DNA from: Chitinophagaceae bacterium
GTDB lineage: Bacteria; Bacteroidota; Bacteroidia; Chitinophagales; Chitinophagaceae
Direction of reading: 5' to 3'
Assembly: GCA_947447825.1 (NCBI GenBank)
Contig: CANFLL010000001.1
Span: 62,001 to 126,000, forward strand
Length of the DNA: 64,000 nucleotides
In this document: one piece after another, positions 37,706-48,172 of the stretch
Position numbering within the stretch: position 1 is the stretch's first letter
How the letters are laid out: every line of letters begins with the position of its first letter
Made by a program: the position numbers and the translations under genes
The notes under the pieces: model-generated
Told to the model about the DNA's origin: nothing
Databases searched by the model: none
Seen by the model: only the letters and a program-made list of their open reading frames with translations

Positions 37706-38559
37706 TTACGTTGTTTTTTTATTTCATCAATTTTAATGTCAACTACGAGCCTAAACCAAAAAGCCTGCAAAAAATGAAAAACGAATCCTTGTTTACCATC
37801 TAAAATTCCTAATTGAATAACATAACGATGAAAGAAATAGATGAACGGGCGTACATATAAAGGCATCTTCCACCATATACTTTTCAAAAAGGCTTTCTTT
37901 TGGTCGGGGCTCCCAAAAATATTGGGTTGCAATGTTTGAGTACGTAATTTTTGTATCCTCTCCCATTCTTCCGTGGCTACTAAATCGCTATAACGATTGT
38001 GTTTATTTATCCAAAATGATATTTGATTTTCTTTATAATTTTCTTCAATGATGTATCCTGTTTTCCAAATAATAGTCTTTCCTGGAACAATAAACCGATG
38101 ATCCATGTTTTCATTCAAATCAGAATAGCCAACTCCAAAACGAAACATTTTTAGCAAATAAAGTGGGAAATAGCCCCCGTGTTTTAGCCACTTTCCCTTG
38201 AATATGTTTTTTCTGTTAAAATATATTCCTGAAACGTCTTTATAATCTTCATCCTTAAAATTTTGCAGTAAAGACATTAATTCATTGGTCACAATTTGGT
38301 CAGCATCCAAACAAATAACCCAAGGAGTGGTGATATCAAAGGAAGTTAAAGCGGCGTGCCATTGGGAGGGATGGTTTACAAAAGGATTCGACTTTATGGT
38401 ACAACCGAACTCTGTTGCAATGTTTAAGGTGTTGTCTGTACTTCCAGAATCTAAAATGTAAGTAGATGCTTTCAGCGATTGAATAGAAGACAATAATCTA
38501 GGAAGATGAAATTCTTCATTAAAAGTTAAAACAATAAAACTAAATGTTGAATTTTTCAA
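37699..38559 (-). CDS. GT2 glycosyltransferase, WaaE/KdtX-like
   Basis: 286 residues. FIVLTFNEEFHLPRLLSSIQ start, YILDSGSTDNTLNIA near 32, WVICLDADQIV metal site near 80, and FRFGVGYSDLNENMDHRF near 134. This order fits the beta-1,4-glucosyltransferase-like branch (WaaE/KdtX). It ends inside a dispersed repeat and is one base from the next GT4 gene. Confidence 0.86.
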   Translation of the reverse strand: MKNSTFSFIVLTFNEEFHLPRLLSSIQSLKASTYILDSGSTDNTLNIATEFGCTIKSNPFVNHPSQWHAALTSFDITTPWVICLDADQIVTNELMSLLQNFKDEDYKDVSGIYFNRKNIFKGKWLKHGGYFPLYLLKMFRFGVGYSDLNENMDHRFIVPGKTIIWKTGYIIEENYKENQISFWINKHNRYSDLVATEEWERIQKLRTQTLQPNIFGSPDQKKAFLKSIWWKMPLYVRPFIYFFHRYVIQLGILDGKQGFVFHFLQAFWFRLVVDIKIDEIKKQRKG

Positions 38560-39723
38560 TTACGCTCCGATTTTATGTTTTTTATATGCTTCTAAATATT
38601 GATTTCCCAATTCCTCTGAATTGAAATCATGGCTTATTTGATGATGCATCGCCAAAGACTTCGACTGCCAAAATCTTTTATTATTGATGTATTCCTTAAC
38701 AGAAGAAACAATATGATCTGGATTTGTATCAATCACCCATCCCATTTTGTGGTTGAAAACATAATCGCTCAGACCCACATATTTGGTTACTACTACTGGC
38801 CTGCCAGCATATAAAGACTCTAGTATTATATTAGCAAAGTTTTCATTATAAGAGGGCAGAATCAACAAATTAGCATTTAGGATGTCTTTAAACTTTTCAT
38901 TCCACTCAACGCTACCTTTCCAAGAAATCATATTTGCAATATTGTAGGTATTGCACATTTCTTTTAACTCATTTTGATATTCTTCATTACCCGACCCAAT
39001 GATGGTAAGCCTTATTGGAATAGACAACTGATTTAATTCATATACTGCTTTAAGCAAAATTTCTATACCCTTTTTTTTATCTACACGAGAAATAAACAAT
39101 AAATTTATTTCTTGTGTATTAGTATATGTTTCAATAGAAGAAAGTGAAAGTGTGGGAAAGTTTAACAGATTAGGGAGTGTAAATATTTTGGTATTATTTC
39201 CAAACAAACGTTGAATCTCCAGTTGCTCAGATATGGCTGTTGCATGGAATACCTGCTTTTTGAGGACAGTTTTTGAAAGAAAATCGAAGAATATTTTTTT
39301 TTTGAAGGGATTGTTATTGTGCGTGAAAGAATATGAAGAGAACATCCCTCGAGGCGAGATGACAAACCGAATTCCTCTTATAAATAATATCCAAGCACAA
39401 CCAATCATCAATAAACTCCACCAACTATGCAAGTGAACTATGTCGTACTTTTTTTTTCCAAACAATAGTTTCAACCACAACTTAGGCGAAATATGTGTAT
39501 GGTCGCCAGTAATTCTAGGGAAATAATAGACACTTACATTATTAATTATTTGTTCTGAAACTAGAGGCACATTTAGGTTTGTACTACCATTTGCATTAGT
39601 GGTATATACTATAACTTGATGCCCTAAAGCAGCTTGAGCCTCACACAAAGCACTTACAGAATAAATAGGTCCACCATAAACAAAAGCGGGTTTATAGGAT
39701 GGCACTATCTGGAGAATCGTCAT
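38560..39723 (-). CDS. GT4 glycosyltransferase
   Basis: 387 residues. LQIVPSYKPAFVYGGPIYSV start, IVHLHSWWSLLMIGCA, SPRGMFSSYSF in the first half; donor site LPSYNENFANIILESL (E-x7-E) near residue 290. The gene overlaps the upstream polymerase-like gene by 32 bases, so the two are translationally coupled. It holds a T10 tract at 39294-39303. Confidence 0.87.
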   Translation of the reverse strand: MTILQIVPSYKPAFVYGGPIYSVSALCEAQAALGHQVIVYTTNANGSTNLNVPLVSEQIINNVSVYYFPRITGDHTHISPKLWLKLLFGKKKYDIVHLHSWWSLLMIGCAWILFIRGIRFVISPRGMFSSYSFTHNNNPFKKKIFFDFLSKTVLKKQVFHATAISEQLEIQRLFGNNTKIFTLPNLLNFPTLSLSSIETYTNTQEINLLFISRVDKKKGIEILLKAVYELNQLSIPIRLTIIGSGNEEYQNELKEMCNTYNIANMISWKGSVEWNEKFKDILNANLLILPSYNENFANIILESLYAGRPVVVTKYVGLSDYVFNHKMGWVIDTNPDHIVSSVKEYINNKRFWQSKSLAMHHQISHDFNSEELGNQYLEAYKKHKIGA

Positions 39724-41107
39724 ATATTTTTTCTAAGAAGTCATAGCCATAAAGAAATCTTTGGATAACCCACATGGTTAAAAGGGAATATAATACAGAA
39801 TTTAGGATAAACTCAAACGAAAGACCTCGCCAAAAGATAGGAAATAACCCATTAAAGATGATCGCAGTTCCTAAGAAATACCCCCCAAACCAGCTTTCGG
39901 CCAAACCACAGATGTATTGCAAAGCATATCCATAGAAAAACAAACTTAACATTATTCCCAATATTCCTCCACTCAAATATCCATCAACAATATACATTGG
40001 TTTAGCAGACACTTTTGCTAGATTACTTACAACACCAGCATCAAAAACTCGCTGCATTACCATGTTTTCCGTAATTGGTTTATCCTTCCAAGCAATTCTA
40101 GGAACAAGCACAACTAATGAGTTTCCTACAAGGTCGAATCCATAATAAGGGATACGTTTAGGGGTTGACTCTATGTAGGTGGTAAACATTCCTATTTCAG
40201 AAAGCCTTCCAGTTAAAAAATCCCAGTTACTTTTTTTACTCTCTAACGCAGTGTTTAAAGCTTCGTCACGTATTTGTTCAGCAGATTTATTTTCTTCACT
40301 AGACACAGCATCCCTAAAAGCTTGTACATAAATAGGAAGAATAAAAAAGCAAATATAAATAAGTGGTATTGCGAGAAATGATACTGCTTTTTTATAATAC
40401 GGATACATAAAAATGCACACTAACAAAATACTAATAATGACGGGTTCTTTAAAACCCGACACTAATGTATTTATAAAAGAGTAAGAATAAAAAAATCCAG
40501 CTATTGTGATTAGACTTTTGTCTTTTTTTATAATAGCATAGCATAATGCATAAGTACCACTCAAAAAACACAAATTTGTAAACTGTTGTGACAATTGTGA
40601 CAATCCGCCTACAAATTTGGAAACAAGAGAAGCGATAAAAGCTAAGAAAGTAAATCCCAATAAAAAAGCACTCCAGTTTAAATCTTCCCTTACTTTATAA
40701 AGTTGTTTTTGTTTATTTATAGATCTGCTATACATACCAATCAACAAAGAGATATGGCCTAGTAAGTAATATCGTTGAGCACCTGCTATTTTATTAACCT
40801 TAACCATGTCTACATAGTAATTTGGCCTCCACTTAAAGTCTTGCATTCCTAATGTATCAAGAAAATAGAAAATAGAGGAACAAAAGTTAAATCCACAAAA
40901 AATTAATTGAATAATTATTATAGGACGCATCAATTGTTGTGCGAAAGGTAAATCATTTGGCAGCGGAGCTATAAAACCTGTTAGAGATAAATAAAACAAT
41001 ACAAAACTACCAATCCAAGCTGCAAAATATGAGCTTATGGGATCTAGCTCTAAAACATAAGACAGTATTAAAGGGAGAAAAAGAGATACATATTTTACAC
41101 TGCTCAT
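39692..41107 (-). CDS. polymerase/ligase-like membrane protein
   Basis: 471 residues, about twelve hydrophobic helices with a large non-membrane loop around residues 270-330 (FRDAVSSEENKSAEQIRDEA). The later DLVGNSLVVLVPRIAWKDKP and GGILGIMLSLFFYGYAL segments are like the O-antigen polymerase / oligosaccharide repeat unit polymerase group. It would be the second polymerase-like protein in the cluster. Sequence signatures here are weak; the call rests on topology and place. Confidence 0.62.
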   Translation of the reverse strand: MSSVKYVSLFLPLILSYVLELDPISSYFAAWIGSFVLFYLSLTGFIAPLPNDLPFAQQLMRPIIIIQLIFCGFNFCSSIFYFLDTLGMQDFKWRPNYYVDMVKVNKIAGAQRYYLLGHISLLIGMYSRSINKQKQLYKVREDLNWSAFLLGFTFLAFIASLVSKFVGGLSQLSQQFTNLCFLSGTYALCYAIIKKDKSLITIAGFFYSYSFINTLVSGFKEPVIISILLVCIFMYPYYKKAVSFLAIPLIYICFFILPIYVQAFRDAVSSEENKSAEQIRDEALNTALESKKSNWDFLTGRLSEIGMFTTYIESTPKRIPYYGFDLVGNSLVVLVPRIAWKDKPITENMVMQRVFDAGVVSNLAKVSAKPMYIVDGYLSGGILGIMLSLFFYGYALQYICGLAESWFGGYFLGTAIIFNGLFPIFWRGLSFEFILNSVLYSLLTMWVIQRFLYGYDFLEKIYDDSPDSAIL

Positions 41108-41108
41108 A

Positions 41109-42281
41109 TTATAATGCCTCCCATTCGTTTATCATTTTCTGGGCAGTATTGTTGACTGTCCAATTTTGAATAATTTTTTTGCTACCTAAACCCAATTCTT
41201 TTAATCTATTTTTATCAGGCAAATTCTCAATTATTTGTTGCAACTCCAGAACATTTTCACTCTTAAATATCCAACCGTTACTATTTTTTTTCACCAAATC
41301 TTTTGCACAACCTACTTTGTCACTAACAATAATTGCCTTTCCTGATGCCATTGCCTCATTAACTGCCAATCCCCAAGTTTCAGCAGGTCCTTTTGAAGGT
41401 AAACAAAATACATCTGCCATCTGATGCCATATTGGCATCATAGATTGATTTTGAAAATCTAAGAAATGAATAAACAAAACTTTTGAAGATTCATTTGCTA
41501 CTTGCTTTAATTTAACCTCCAATTCACCATTGCCAATAAACAATAAATGAAGACTATGAGTTGAAGCGTTGATAAATGCATTCAAAAGAAGTAGTGGATC
41601 CTTTTTATTTTCAAACTTTCCTGCAAACAAGATAACTCTATCCGAATTTGAGATTGAAAGTGAATTCCTAAGTTCATTTGCTTTTTCAGTATGATCTATT
41701 TCATATCTAGAATTGTCAATTGAATGAGGGGAGAAAACTAATTGAGCCTCTTTTAATAATGCCCATTTAAAGTACAACTTTGATTCTTCACCAACATAAA
41801 AAGCTTTATCGACATGACTGTACACCCATGCCAGAAAGATTCGTCTTAATAAATTCTTTAATTTCCCTGAAATACCCTCGTTATTATTATCTAGTAACGT
41901 TGAATCTCCTCTAAAATAAAGTGGTTTCTTCCCTTTGAAATATCTTATTACTTTTAAATGACTATCATATCCCCAACCTATTACCATTATCGCGTCTGGA
42001 TTATAATCACTTATTTCTGTCGTAATACTAGGATTTATTATGCCTTTAAAGTGATGACTTCCTGGTACTTTAGAAACATTTTCGAGGTATTGATAATCAT
42101 ACCCATCCAATAACGGAATATCCCATTCAACTTTTTTCCCGAATCCTGGATCAAATTTTACAAGAGCCTCTTTTCCCCATGTATAAAACACCTTCAACTC
42201 AACTTTTTTAGCTAGTAACCTAAACAAAGGTGCATAGTACTGAATTGGGTGAGAAGTTACAATTGCTATCTTTTTTGCCAT
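41109..42281 (-). CDS. GT4 glycosyltransferase
   Basis: 390 residues. IAIVTSHPIQYYAPLFRLLA start is typical of a GT4 group found in capsule clusters. Second half: VILFAGKFENKKDPLLLLNAF and the donor site ETWGLAVNEAMASGKAII near residue 290. One base separates it from each neighbour's coding end, so it is within the same operon. Confidence 0.87.
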   Translation of the reverse strand: MAKKIAIVTSHPIQYYAPLFRLLAKKVELKVFYTWGKEALVKFDPGFGKKVEWDIPLLDGYDYQYLENVSKVPGSHHFKGIINPSITTEISDYNPDAIMVIGWGYDSHLKVIRYFKGKKPLYFRGDSTLLDNNNEGISGKLKNLLRRIFLAWVYSHVDKAFYVGEESKLYFKWALLKEAQLVFSPHSIDNSRYEIDHTEKANELRNSLSISNSDRVILFAGKFENKKDPLLLLNAFINASTHSLHLLFIGNGELEVKLKQVANESSKVLFIHFLDFQNQSMMPIWHQMADVFCLPSKGPAETWGLAVNEAMASGKAIIVSDKVGCAKDLVKKNSNGWIFKSENVLELQQIIENLPDKNRLKELGLGSKKIIQNWTVNNTAQKMINEWEAL

Positions 42282-43556
42282 TTAGTTTACTACCAAGTTA
42301 AATAAATCCACTTGTCTTTTTGTCATTTCTCTTGCACCATACTTTTCAAAAGCATTCCATTCCGTTTGACTATGAAAAGAATTTTCATTAACGGATTTCA
42401 GTAATGAATCAAACTTTTTATACATTTCTTCAATTCCTTCATTAAGTGTACAAACCACTCCTGACTTTGTTTCCCTTAAAATATCTATTGCACTGCTTGA
42501 TGGATGAAAAATTGAAACCATAGGCTTGTTAGATAGAATATAAGGATATAACTTGGATGCTGTATAAGCAGGATCATCCGAGCCAGGAATAAACAAAAGA
42601 TCAGCTTTTTGTAATAAAGATAGACCTTCATAGTAGGGTACTCTGTCAGTATATTCTTCAACATAATTGACTAAGCCAATTCGTTCAGCAATGGGTTCAA
42701 TTGTTTTTTTTCCTTGTCCTTTGGGTGCATAGCTTGTTCCAATAAAAACAAATCTAAACTGACTATAAATTTCAGGGTTTTCAGTGAGACCACTTTTAAA
42801 TGCTTGAAAAATTAGGGTTATCGCAGATTGCATATCAAAACCGCCTCTGCCTACATAAAGTATATATTTAAGATTTTTATCTTGCAGATACCTCTCTGAA
42901 GTGACAGTTTTAGCTAGTTCCATGTCTTTTTCAAACGCACCAAATGTGATTACGCTACTAGGCTTATTTAATAAATTTGGATACCTATTACGCAATTCAA
43001 GAATGTATGCTTCTGAAACACTAATTAAACCATCGCAGTCTTTCATTGCAATAGGTTCTAAATATTTATTAAGATTATAGGAGAACCAATACTTTTTAGG
43101 TCGTTCAGATCTTGGTTTGTCTTGGTAATAAGTAGAATGCCAAGGATCTTGCATATCTATTATGTAGGGAATTTTATATTTCCATTTCCAATACCTCCCC
43201 AGTATCAATACAGGGAATTGTGTAGTAGAAAAATAAATTAGGTTGAATGATTCTTTTTTTAAAATAGTATTTACTTCTTTAAAATAAAAGTATAAAGACC
43301 GTAAGGCTAATGCACCCAGACCTATTTTCCTTGTCCACTTTGATGAAAACGCTTTTACTTTTATTATTTTTAAACCAATGGGCAATGACTTTAAAAGTAA
43401 CGGTTCTTCAACCCCTTCAACAAATTTTTCAACAACAGATACTACGGTTGGTTTCCATCCAAAATCTTCAAAATATCCTACACTATGCCTCACTCTGTGC
43501 ATGTCGGCAGCATTGATTGGCGGAAAGTTAGGTGAAATGATGAGTAGTTTTTTCAA
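42282..43556 (-). CDS. GT4-like glycosyltransferase
   Basis: 424 residues, GT-B fold. ISPNFPPINAADMHRVRHSV start. YFSTTQFPVLILG and YIIDMQDPWHSTYY in the N-terminal half; YVGRGGFDMQSA and FIPGSDDPAYTASKLYPYIL in the C-terminal half. The usual E-x7-E is replaced by the DDPAYTASK form seen in a subgroup acting on surface glycans. It is the first gene of the 37.7-43.6 kb run, with a repeat array upstream. Confidence 0.8.
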   Translation of the reverse strand: MKKLLIISPNFPPINAADMHRVRHSVGYFEDFGWKPTVVSVVEKFVEGVEEPLLLKSLPIGLKIIKVKAFSSKWTRKIGLGALALRSLYFYFKEVNTILKKESFNLIYFSTTQFPVLILGRYWKWKYKIPYIIDMQDPWHSTYYQDKPRSERPKKYWFSYNLNKYLEPIAMKDCDGLISVSEAYILELRNRYPNLLNKPSSVITFGAFEKDMELAKTVTSERYLQDKNLKYILYVGRGGFDMQSAITLIFQAFKSGLTENPEIYSQFRFVFIGTSYAPKGQGKKTIEPIAERIGLVNYVEEYTDRVPYYEGLSLLQKADLLFIPGSDDPAYTASKLYPYILSNKPMVSIFHPSSSAIDILRETKSGVVCTLNEGIEEMYKKFDSLLKSVNENSFHSQTEWNAFEKYGAREMTKRQVDLFNLVVN

Positions 43557-43702
43557 AATGTAATTTTTAGCCCTAGTTGTGGTCTCGTTCTTGCTAATTT
43601 CAAGTATCTTTTTAGTTTATTAATCTAGTCATAAATATGAATAATTGTTTAATCTGTTTTATGGAACACTAAAATTGTATTTATAAGCTTAACTATTTTG
43701 TA

Positions 43703-43891
43703 GGAATATACTACTTGAACATTATTGCTTACTACTTGGGAATTATTGAATTTTACTGTAGAAATTCTGTATCTGACATAAACATTATTGTATCTGACAT
43801 CGACATTATTGCATATTACATAAGCATTATCGTGTCTGACAATAACATTATTGCATCTTACAATGAATTTATTGTTTCTGACAACATCTTT
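43703..43891. repeat. 21-bp tandem array, nine units
   Basis: Units of 21 bases start at 43703, 43724, 43745, 43766, 43787, 43808, 43829, 43850 and 43871 with no indel. The commonest form is ATTGTATCTGACAT followed by aaCATT. It fills the middle of the 487-base gap 43557-44043. A minus-strand open frame (43649-43945, 98 codons) reads through it as a heptapeptide repeat around xVRxNNx. I list it as a repeat and not as a gene. The rest of the gap shows nothing. Confidence 0.9.
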
Positions 43892-44043
43892 TGCGAATCT
43901 CGCAGTTAAAAAAGCCTCTCTTACATTGAAAATTGGTTTAGACAACCTGACCCAAGCATAAAAAGGAGACTATCATTTGCTTGCAGCTTGTTAATTTGTG
44001 ATTTGATGAAATTTAAAAGGAATGAAATTCAAAATTAATTTGC

Positions 44044-45222
44044 TTAACTTTTAATGATTTCATTAATTAAACCCATTAAAAGTTTTGATTCTTTTTCCCA
44101 ATTGAATGTTGCTTTAGCTAAAGAAATGGACTGAGCTTTAGTATGGTATAAAAATGAACGATCAACAAAGAAGTTGTTGATTAGCTCTGCCAATTTTTCG
44201 ATATCGCCAGTAGGATAAATGAAACCAACTCCATAATTATCAGCTAAAAACTTAGTTTGTGCTTTTGTATCTGAGGCTACAATTGCTAATCCTGACGTTA
44301 AATAAGAGAATATCTTATTCGTCAAGCAAATATCCCTATTAAAAGGTTTTCCGACTTCCAAAGCAAGCCCAATATCAAAATTTGATGCAAAACTAAATAT
44401 CTGATCTGGAGATATTGGACTATAGAAATATATATTTATATGATCTGTTGATTTTAATCCCAAGAAATAATCTTCGATTTGTTTGTTTGATTTTCCCAAT
44501 AAGTGAAGCTCTATCTTTTTATTATTCAATAAATTTAAGGCTTCGATTACTTCTTCTATACCTCTTTTTTCACCAATAGTTTGAGAAAACCAAAACAACT
44601 TCAACACATCATTCTGCCCATTTTTTGCACCCTGTAAATATCTTTTCTCAAAAACATTATTGATAACAACAGTATTAATTGAAGGATAAAGCTTTTGATA
44701 GGCTTGTTTAATCAGTGGACTTGCCACGACATTATAGGAACAACGTGATAAATATTTATCTTCAATTTTTTTTGCAATTATATAACTAGAGTCGTTTGTT
44801 GAATCTGAAGTTTCATTTCTATGAAAATCTTCTGCATCAAAACCTGATTTTGCTTTATTTCGTTCAGCAGCCAATACTGTAATAGGTAATGCTGCTAGAT
44901 TGTGACCAATGTATAAATCTGCTTTATAAAAATAGGCATAAACAAACAAAAAAAATGAAGCCCGATTATAGGTTAATTCCAAAGGTAGAAATGGCTTACT
45001 AATTTTTGAAAAAATTCTTGTGAATTGATAAAAATATGAGCCAAACTTTCCTCCTACAAGAATAAAGTCATCATTATTTAAACTGATTGAGGATGCCCAT
45101 TTATCTCTCTCTGCATAAACAACCTTAACATTAAAATTATTTTCTTTTAGTAGGTTATATTCTTTGTAAGCCCTAGGATTTTGTGCTAATGGGAAAGGAG
45201 TAATAATTAAAACCCTTTTCAT
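44044..45222 (-). CDS. GT4-like glycosyltransferase
   Basis: 392 residues. VLIITPFPLAQNPRAYKEYN start, LYIGHNLAALPITVLAAERN in the first half, and FDIGLALEVGKPFNRDICLT followed by KIFSYLTSGLAIVASDT near residue 300. This is the GT-B layout of glycosyltransferases with a Glu near the donor, as in GT4. One base from the next gene upstream. Donor unknown. Confidence 0.82.
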   Translation of the reverse strand: MKRVLIITPFPLAQNPRAYKEYNLLKENNFNVKVVYAERDKWASSISLNNDDFILVGGKFGSYFYQFTRIFSKISKPFLPLELTYNRASFFLFVYAYFYKADLYIGHNLAALPITVLAAERNKAKSGFDAEDFHRNETSDSTNDSSYIIAKKIEDKYLSRCSYNVVASPLIKQAYQKLYPSINTVVINNVFEKRYLQGAKNGQNDVLKLFWFSQTIGEKRGIEEVIEALNLLNNKKIELHLLGKSNKQIEDYFLGLKSTDHINIYFYSPISPDQIFSFASNFDIGLALEVGKPFNRDICLTNKIFSYLTSGLAIVASDTKAQTKFLADNYGVGFIYPTGDIEKLAELINNFFVDRSFLYHTKAQSISLAKATFNWEKESKLLMGLINEIIKS

Positions 45223-45223
45223 A

Positions 45224-46171
45224 TTATTGCTTAATGTTTAGCTTAGACTTCGCTATACTCCAATCAAAAAAATCATCAACAATATCATAATTTCCTCTTT
45301 GGGTTATTGGCAAATTATTTGTTTCAACCCTTTCAATTAAAATTGGGAGATCTTCATAAAATTTTTCGGTTCTATAGGGTGGATGTAAAGACCAAAGACC
45401 TTCATTGTTGCCTAAGAAGTCGATTCTAATCTTTGATTTTTTTTCCATAAAATTGCTTAGAATTAGCTCTGGAAGCTTATAAGGCATATTTTTTCTGTAA
45501 AAAGCTCTAATTAATTCCCTTGGTTTAAGAGTTAGTAAATCTTCAATATGTACACCATCTTTTAAAAGACGATGTTTGCTTACAAGAAAAAGTCTTGTAC
45601 TCATTTGTTTAAATTCAAAGAAATATTCTTTTGATTTATAAGGTAAATATTTTTGATTAATCAATATACTGTCTTCTCGTGGAGGGCCGGGTAGCGGACT
45701 TATAAACAAAATTTTTGTATCTGAATGATAGGTTTTCAAAGCTTCATCAATCCAAGTTTGACTTTTGCCTCCAAAGAAAATATCAGAATCTATGTGAAAT
45801 ACAAAGTCATTTTTTGCCTCATTTAACCCAAAAAAGTAGGTGTAAAAAGGACCCCCTCTCCAGTCTTTGGCTGGAACTTGGTTTAGTCTAAAATATTTAT
45901 TCCCAATTTCTTTTTGCTTTTGTTTTGAGTAATCAATTTTTATCACCCTTATTTTTTCCTTATCAGAAGCAAACTCAGTAATGTAATCCCATAATAGCTT
46001 GTTGTTCTGTTCCCAATTGAGTCCAAATCTTCCTTTACTTTTGTGCGTATCATAAGTTAGTAAAATTTCATCAACCTGATTGTAAAATATTTTTATTTGA
46101 TGCGGCAATAAATGAATTGCATGCTTATAATCGGATGGTGCTAATGAAATTTGGAGTGTGACTTTATTCAT
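45224..46171 (-). CDS. glycosyltransferase-like protein, unclassified
   Basis: 315 residues. The fold looks GT-A: strands with VTLQISLAP and DEILLTYDTH, and the metal site FVFHIDSDIFFGG near residue 125, with ILFISPLPGPPRED after it. No named CAZy family is recognised from sequence alone. Its place between GTs supports a sugar-transfer role. Upstream lies a 69-base gap. Confidence 0.65.
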   Translation of the reverse strand: MNKVTLQISLAPSDYKHAIHLLPHQIKIFYNQVDEILLTYDTHKSKGRFGLNWEQNNKLLWDYITEFASDKEKIRVIKIDYSKQKQKEIGNKYFRLNQVPAKDWRGGPFYTYFFGLNEAKNDFVFHIDSDIFFGGKSQTWIDEALKTYHSDTKILFISPLPGPPREDSILINQKYLPYKSKEYFFEFKQMSTRLFLVSKHRLLKDGVHIEDLLTLKPRELIRAFYRKNMPYKLPELILSNFMEKKSKIRIDFLGNNEGLWSLHPPYRTEKFYEDLPILIERVETNNLPITQRGNYDIVDDFFDWSIAKSKLNIKQ

Positions 46172-46240
46172 AAAATGAATTTTGAACTTACATCAAGAGT
46201 TGTTAGTGACTATCAAGTATTTTATTTATACCTCTTACCA

Positions 46241-47236
46241 CTAACATTCCTCCTCAAACCTATTTTTAGTATTTACACAGAGGTAGTTCCATAAATCCTC
46301 GTATTTCTTCTTTGTCTGAAAAACATTTATTGTATTACCAAGATGTTTTAGGCAATATAACAAAAATAGTATCCATTCTTTGATATTTATTTTTGTGAGT
46401 AAAAATCTAGAATCTGTATCTATAATGCCAGCGTAGATGGCTCTGTTAATTGAATTGCCAAAACCATTTCGCAACTCACTTATCAGAGATTCACCAAATT
46501 TTTCTTTATCATTACAGTACTTAAAGAATGAAGCAATTAACATAGCTTCATGTTCATGATAGCCTTTCAAGGACTTTTTCCTGTAAGAATCAAGGGTTAA
46601 AGAAAAATTTACCAATGGCTTAGAAATAAATAACAATGGGTGAACAAAAACTCTCTGTCGTACGTGTTCCATGAAATCACCTCTTGTTTGCAGAGGTATT
46701 TCGAAGTTATCAAATTTATTAGCCCTGATAAATAGACTACAATTTGAAAAACTGTAGTCACAAATATTTTTTAATGAGCGAAATTTGACCCATTCATACT
46801 TGATTGAATTAAATTGTGAATATCTTGTTTCATTTCTTTTTATCCACTTATTTCCAACCCTTTCATCCCATATATAGTGGTTTGCAAATGCAATGATGGC
46901 ACCAATATTGTCCTCCATTGCCATTATCATCGACTCAAGAAAAATAGGTTCCCACCAATTGTCGTCTTCGAGTAAACAATAAAAAGTTTCCTTAATATCG
47001 TTATTAAAAAAAAGATTAAATATTTTGATTGCACCTAAATTTTCATTTTTTGAATAGATTAAAAACCGTTCATCGTTTAAACTTTTAATAAATATTTCCG
47101 GAAAATTATCATCCGGGCAATCATTATGAATTTCTGCAATCCAATTTGTGAAAGTTTGGGCAAGCAAGCTATTGATTGCTCTTACAAATAGTTCATTTCT
47201 TTTATAAGTTGGAACATAAACTCTTACTGAAGCCAT
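46241..47236 (-). CDS. GT2 glycosyltransferase
   Basis: 331 residues. VRVYVPTYKRNELFVRAINS start, AEIHNDCPDD near residue 35, and YCLLEDDNWWEPIFLES metal site near 87. The C-terminal 150 residues are unlike common GT2 tails. It overlaps the next upstream gene by 13 bases, implying translational coupling. Confidence 0.82.
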   Translation of the reverse strand: MASVRVYVPTYKRNELFVRAINSLLAQTFTNWIAEIHNDCPDDNFPEIFIKSLNDERFLIYSKNENLGAIKIFNLFFNNDIKETFYCLLEDDNWWEPIFLESMIMAMEDNIGAIIAFANHYIWDERVGNKWIKRNETRYSQFNSIKYEWVKFRSLKNICDYSFSNCSLFIRANKFDNFEIPLQTRGDFMEHVRQRVFVHPLLFISKPLVNFSLTLDSYRKKSLKGYHEHEAMLIASFFKYCNDKEKFGESLISELRNGFGNSINRAIYAGIIDTDSRFLLTKINIKEWILFLLYCLKHLGNTINVFQTKKKYEDLWNYLCVNTKNRFEEEC

Positions 47237-48171
47237 TTTTTAAATTTTGCAACCTTCTTCCATCCCAAAAAAAACTCTGCAATGTTTCCGATTCCATTAT
47301 TATATTTTCTTACGTTACTCCCACCAAGTCTCTTTATATTAAACTCAATTTCTTTTTCACAAAAGACTAAAGAATTGAAGTAACTATATAACAAGGTTTG
47401 CCATGAATTTGCAATTATTAGTCTTGTTCTTTCTGAGTTTTCTACACCTAAAATATAATCTTGACTTTTTTCTAATGCTTTTTTTGCTGATAAAATAGCC
47501 GTTTCTGACTTTTGACCCGACAACGCATTCTTCAGCCCTGATCTGTAGTAAAGAACAGCATTTTGGCAGAAGACTACGTTCTTACATTTTAGTATTGCTT
47601 TTGTAAAGTATTCCAAATCATCAATCAAACTCAAACTTTCATCCCATAAACCAGCCTGCTCAATGATTGTTCTTGGAATTAAAAAAATGCCAGGTTGAGT
47701 CATGGATGCCCCACTTTTCCAACTACTGCAAATCCAATCGATTGGTAACATATTTTGCCAACATTCTTCAGGATTTAATTTAAATGTAATTGTATCATCA
47801 CCATAAAACCTCCCCCATTTAGCTGAAACAATTGAATAAGGGTTATCTATTGCTAAATTAATCTGAGCTTCAATCATAATAGGGTTCATTAAGTCGTCAG
47901 CATCAAAAAATTTTATAAACTCACCTTTTGATTGCAGAAAACCATAATTCCTAGCGGCACTAGCTCCCCTATTTGGCTGATCATACACTTTTACATTTTC
48001 CCTTTCAAAAGACCTTGCTATTGCCAGACTATTATCCGTACTTCCATCATTCACAATAAGTACTTCTAATTTTTTGTAGGTTTGATCTAAAACGCTTTCA
48101 ATGGCTTCAGCTAAATACCTCTCAGCATTGTAAAGGGGAATAATGATAGAAACCAGTAATTCTGAATTCAC
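47224..48171 (-). CDS. GT2 glycosyltransferase
   Basis: 315 residues. VSIIIPLYNAERYLAEAIES start, LIVNDGSTDNSLAIA near 37, RGASAARNYGF near 69 and the metal site FIKFFDADDLM near 86; SLIDDLEYFTKAILK near 185. A classic GT2. One base from the gene upstream. Confidence 0.88.
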   Translation of the reverse strand: MNSELLVSIIIPLYNAERYLAEAIESVLDQTYKKLEVLIVNDGSTDNSLAIARSFERENVKVYDQPNRGASAARNYGFLQSKGEFIKFFDADDLMNPIMIEAQINLAIDNPYSIVSAKWGRFYGDDTITFKLNPEECWQNMLPIDWICSSWKSGASMTQPGIFLIPRTIIEQAGLWDESLSLIDDLEYFTKAILKCKNVVFCQNAVLYYRSGLKNALSGQKSETAILSAKKALEKSQDYILGVENSERTRLIIANSWQTLLYSYFNSLVFCEKEIEFNIKRLGGSNVRKYNNGIGNIAEFFLGWKKVAKFKKWLQ

Positions 48172-48172
48172 T

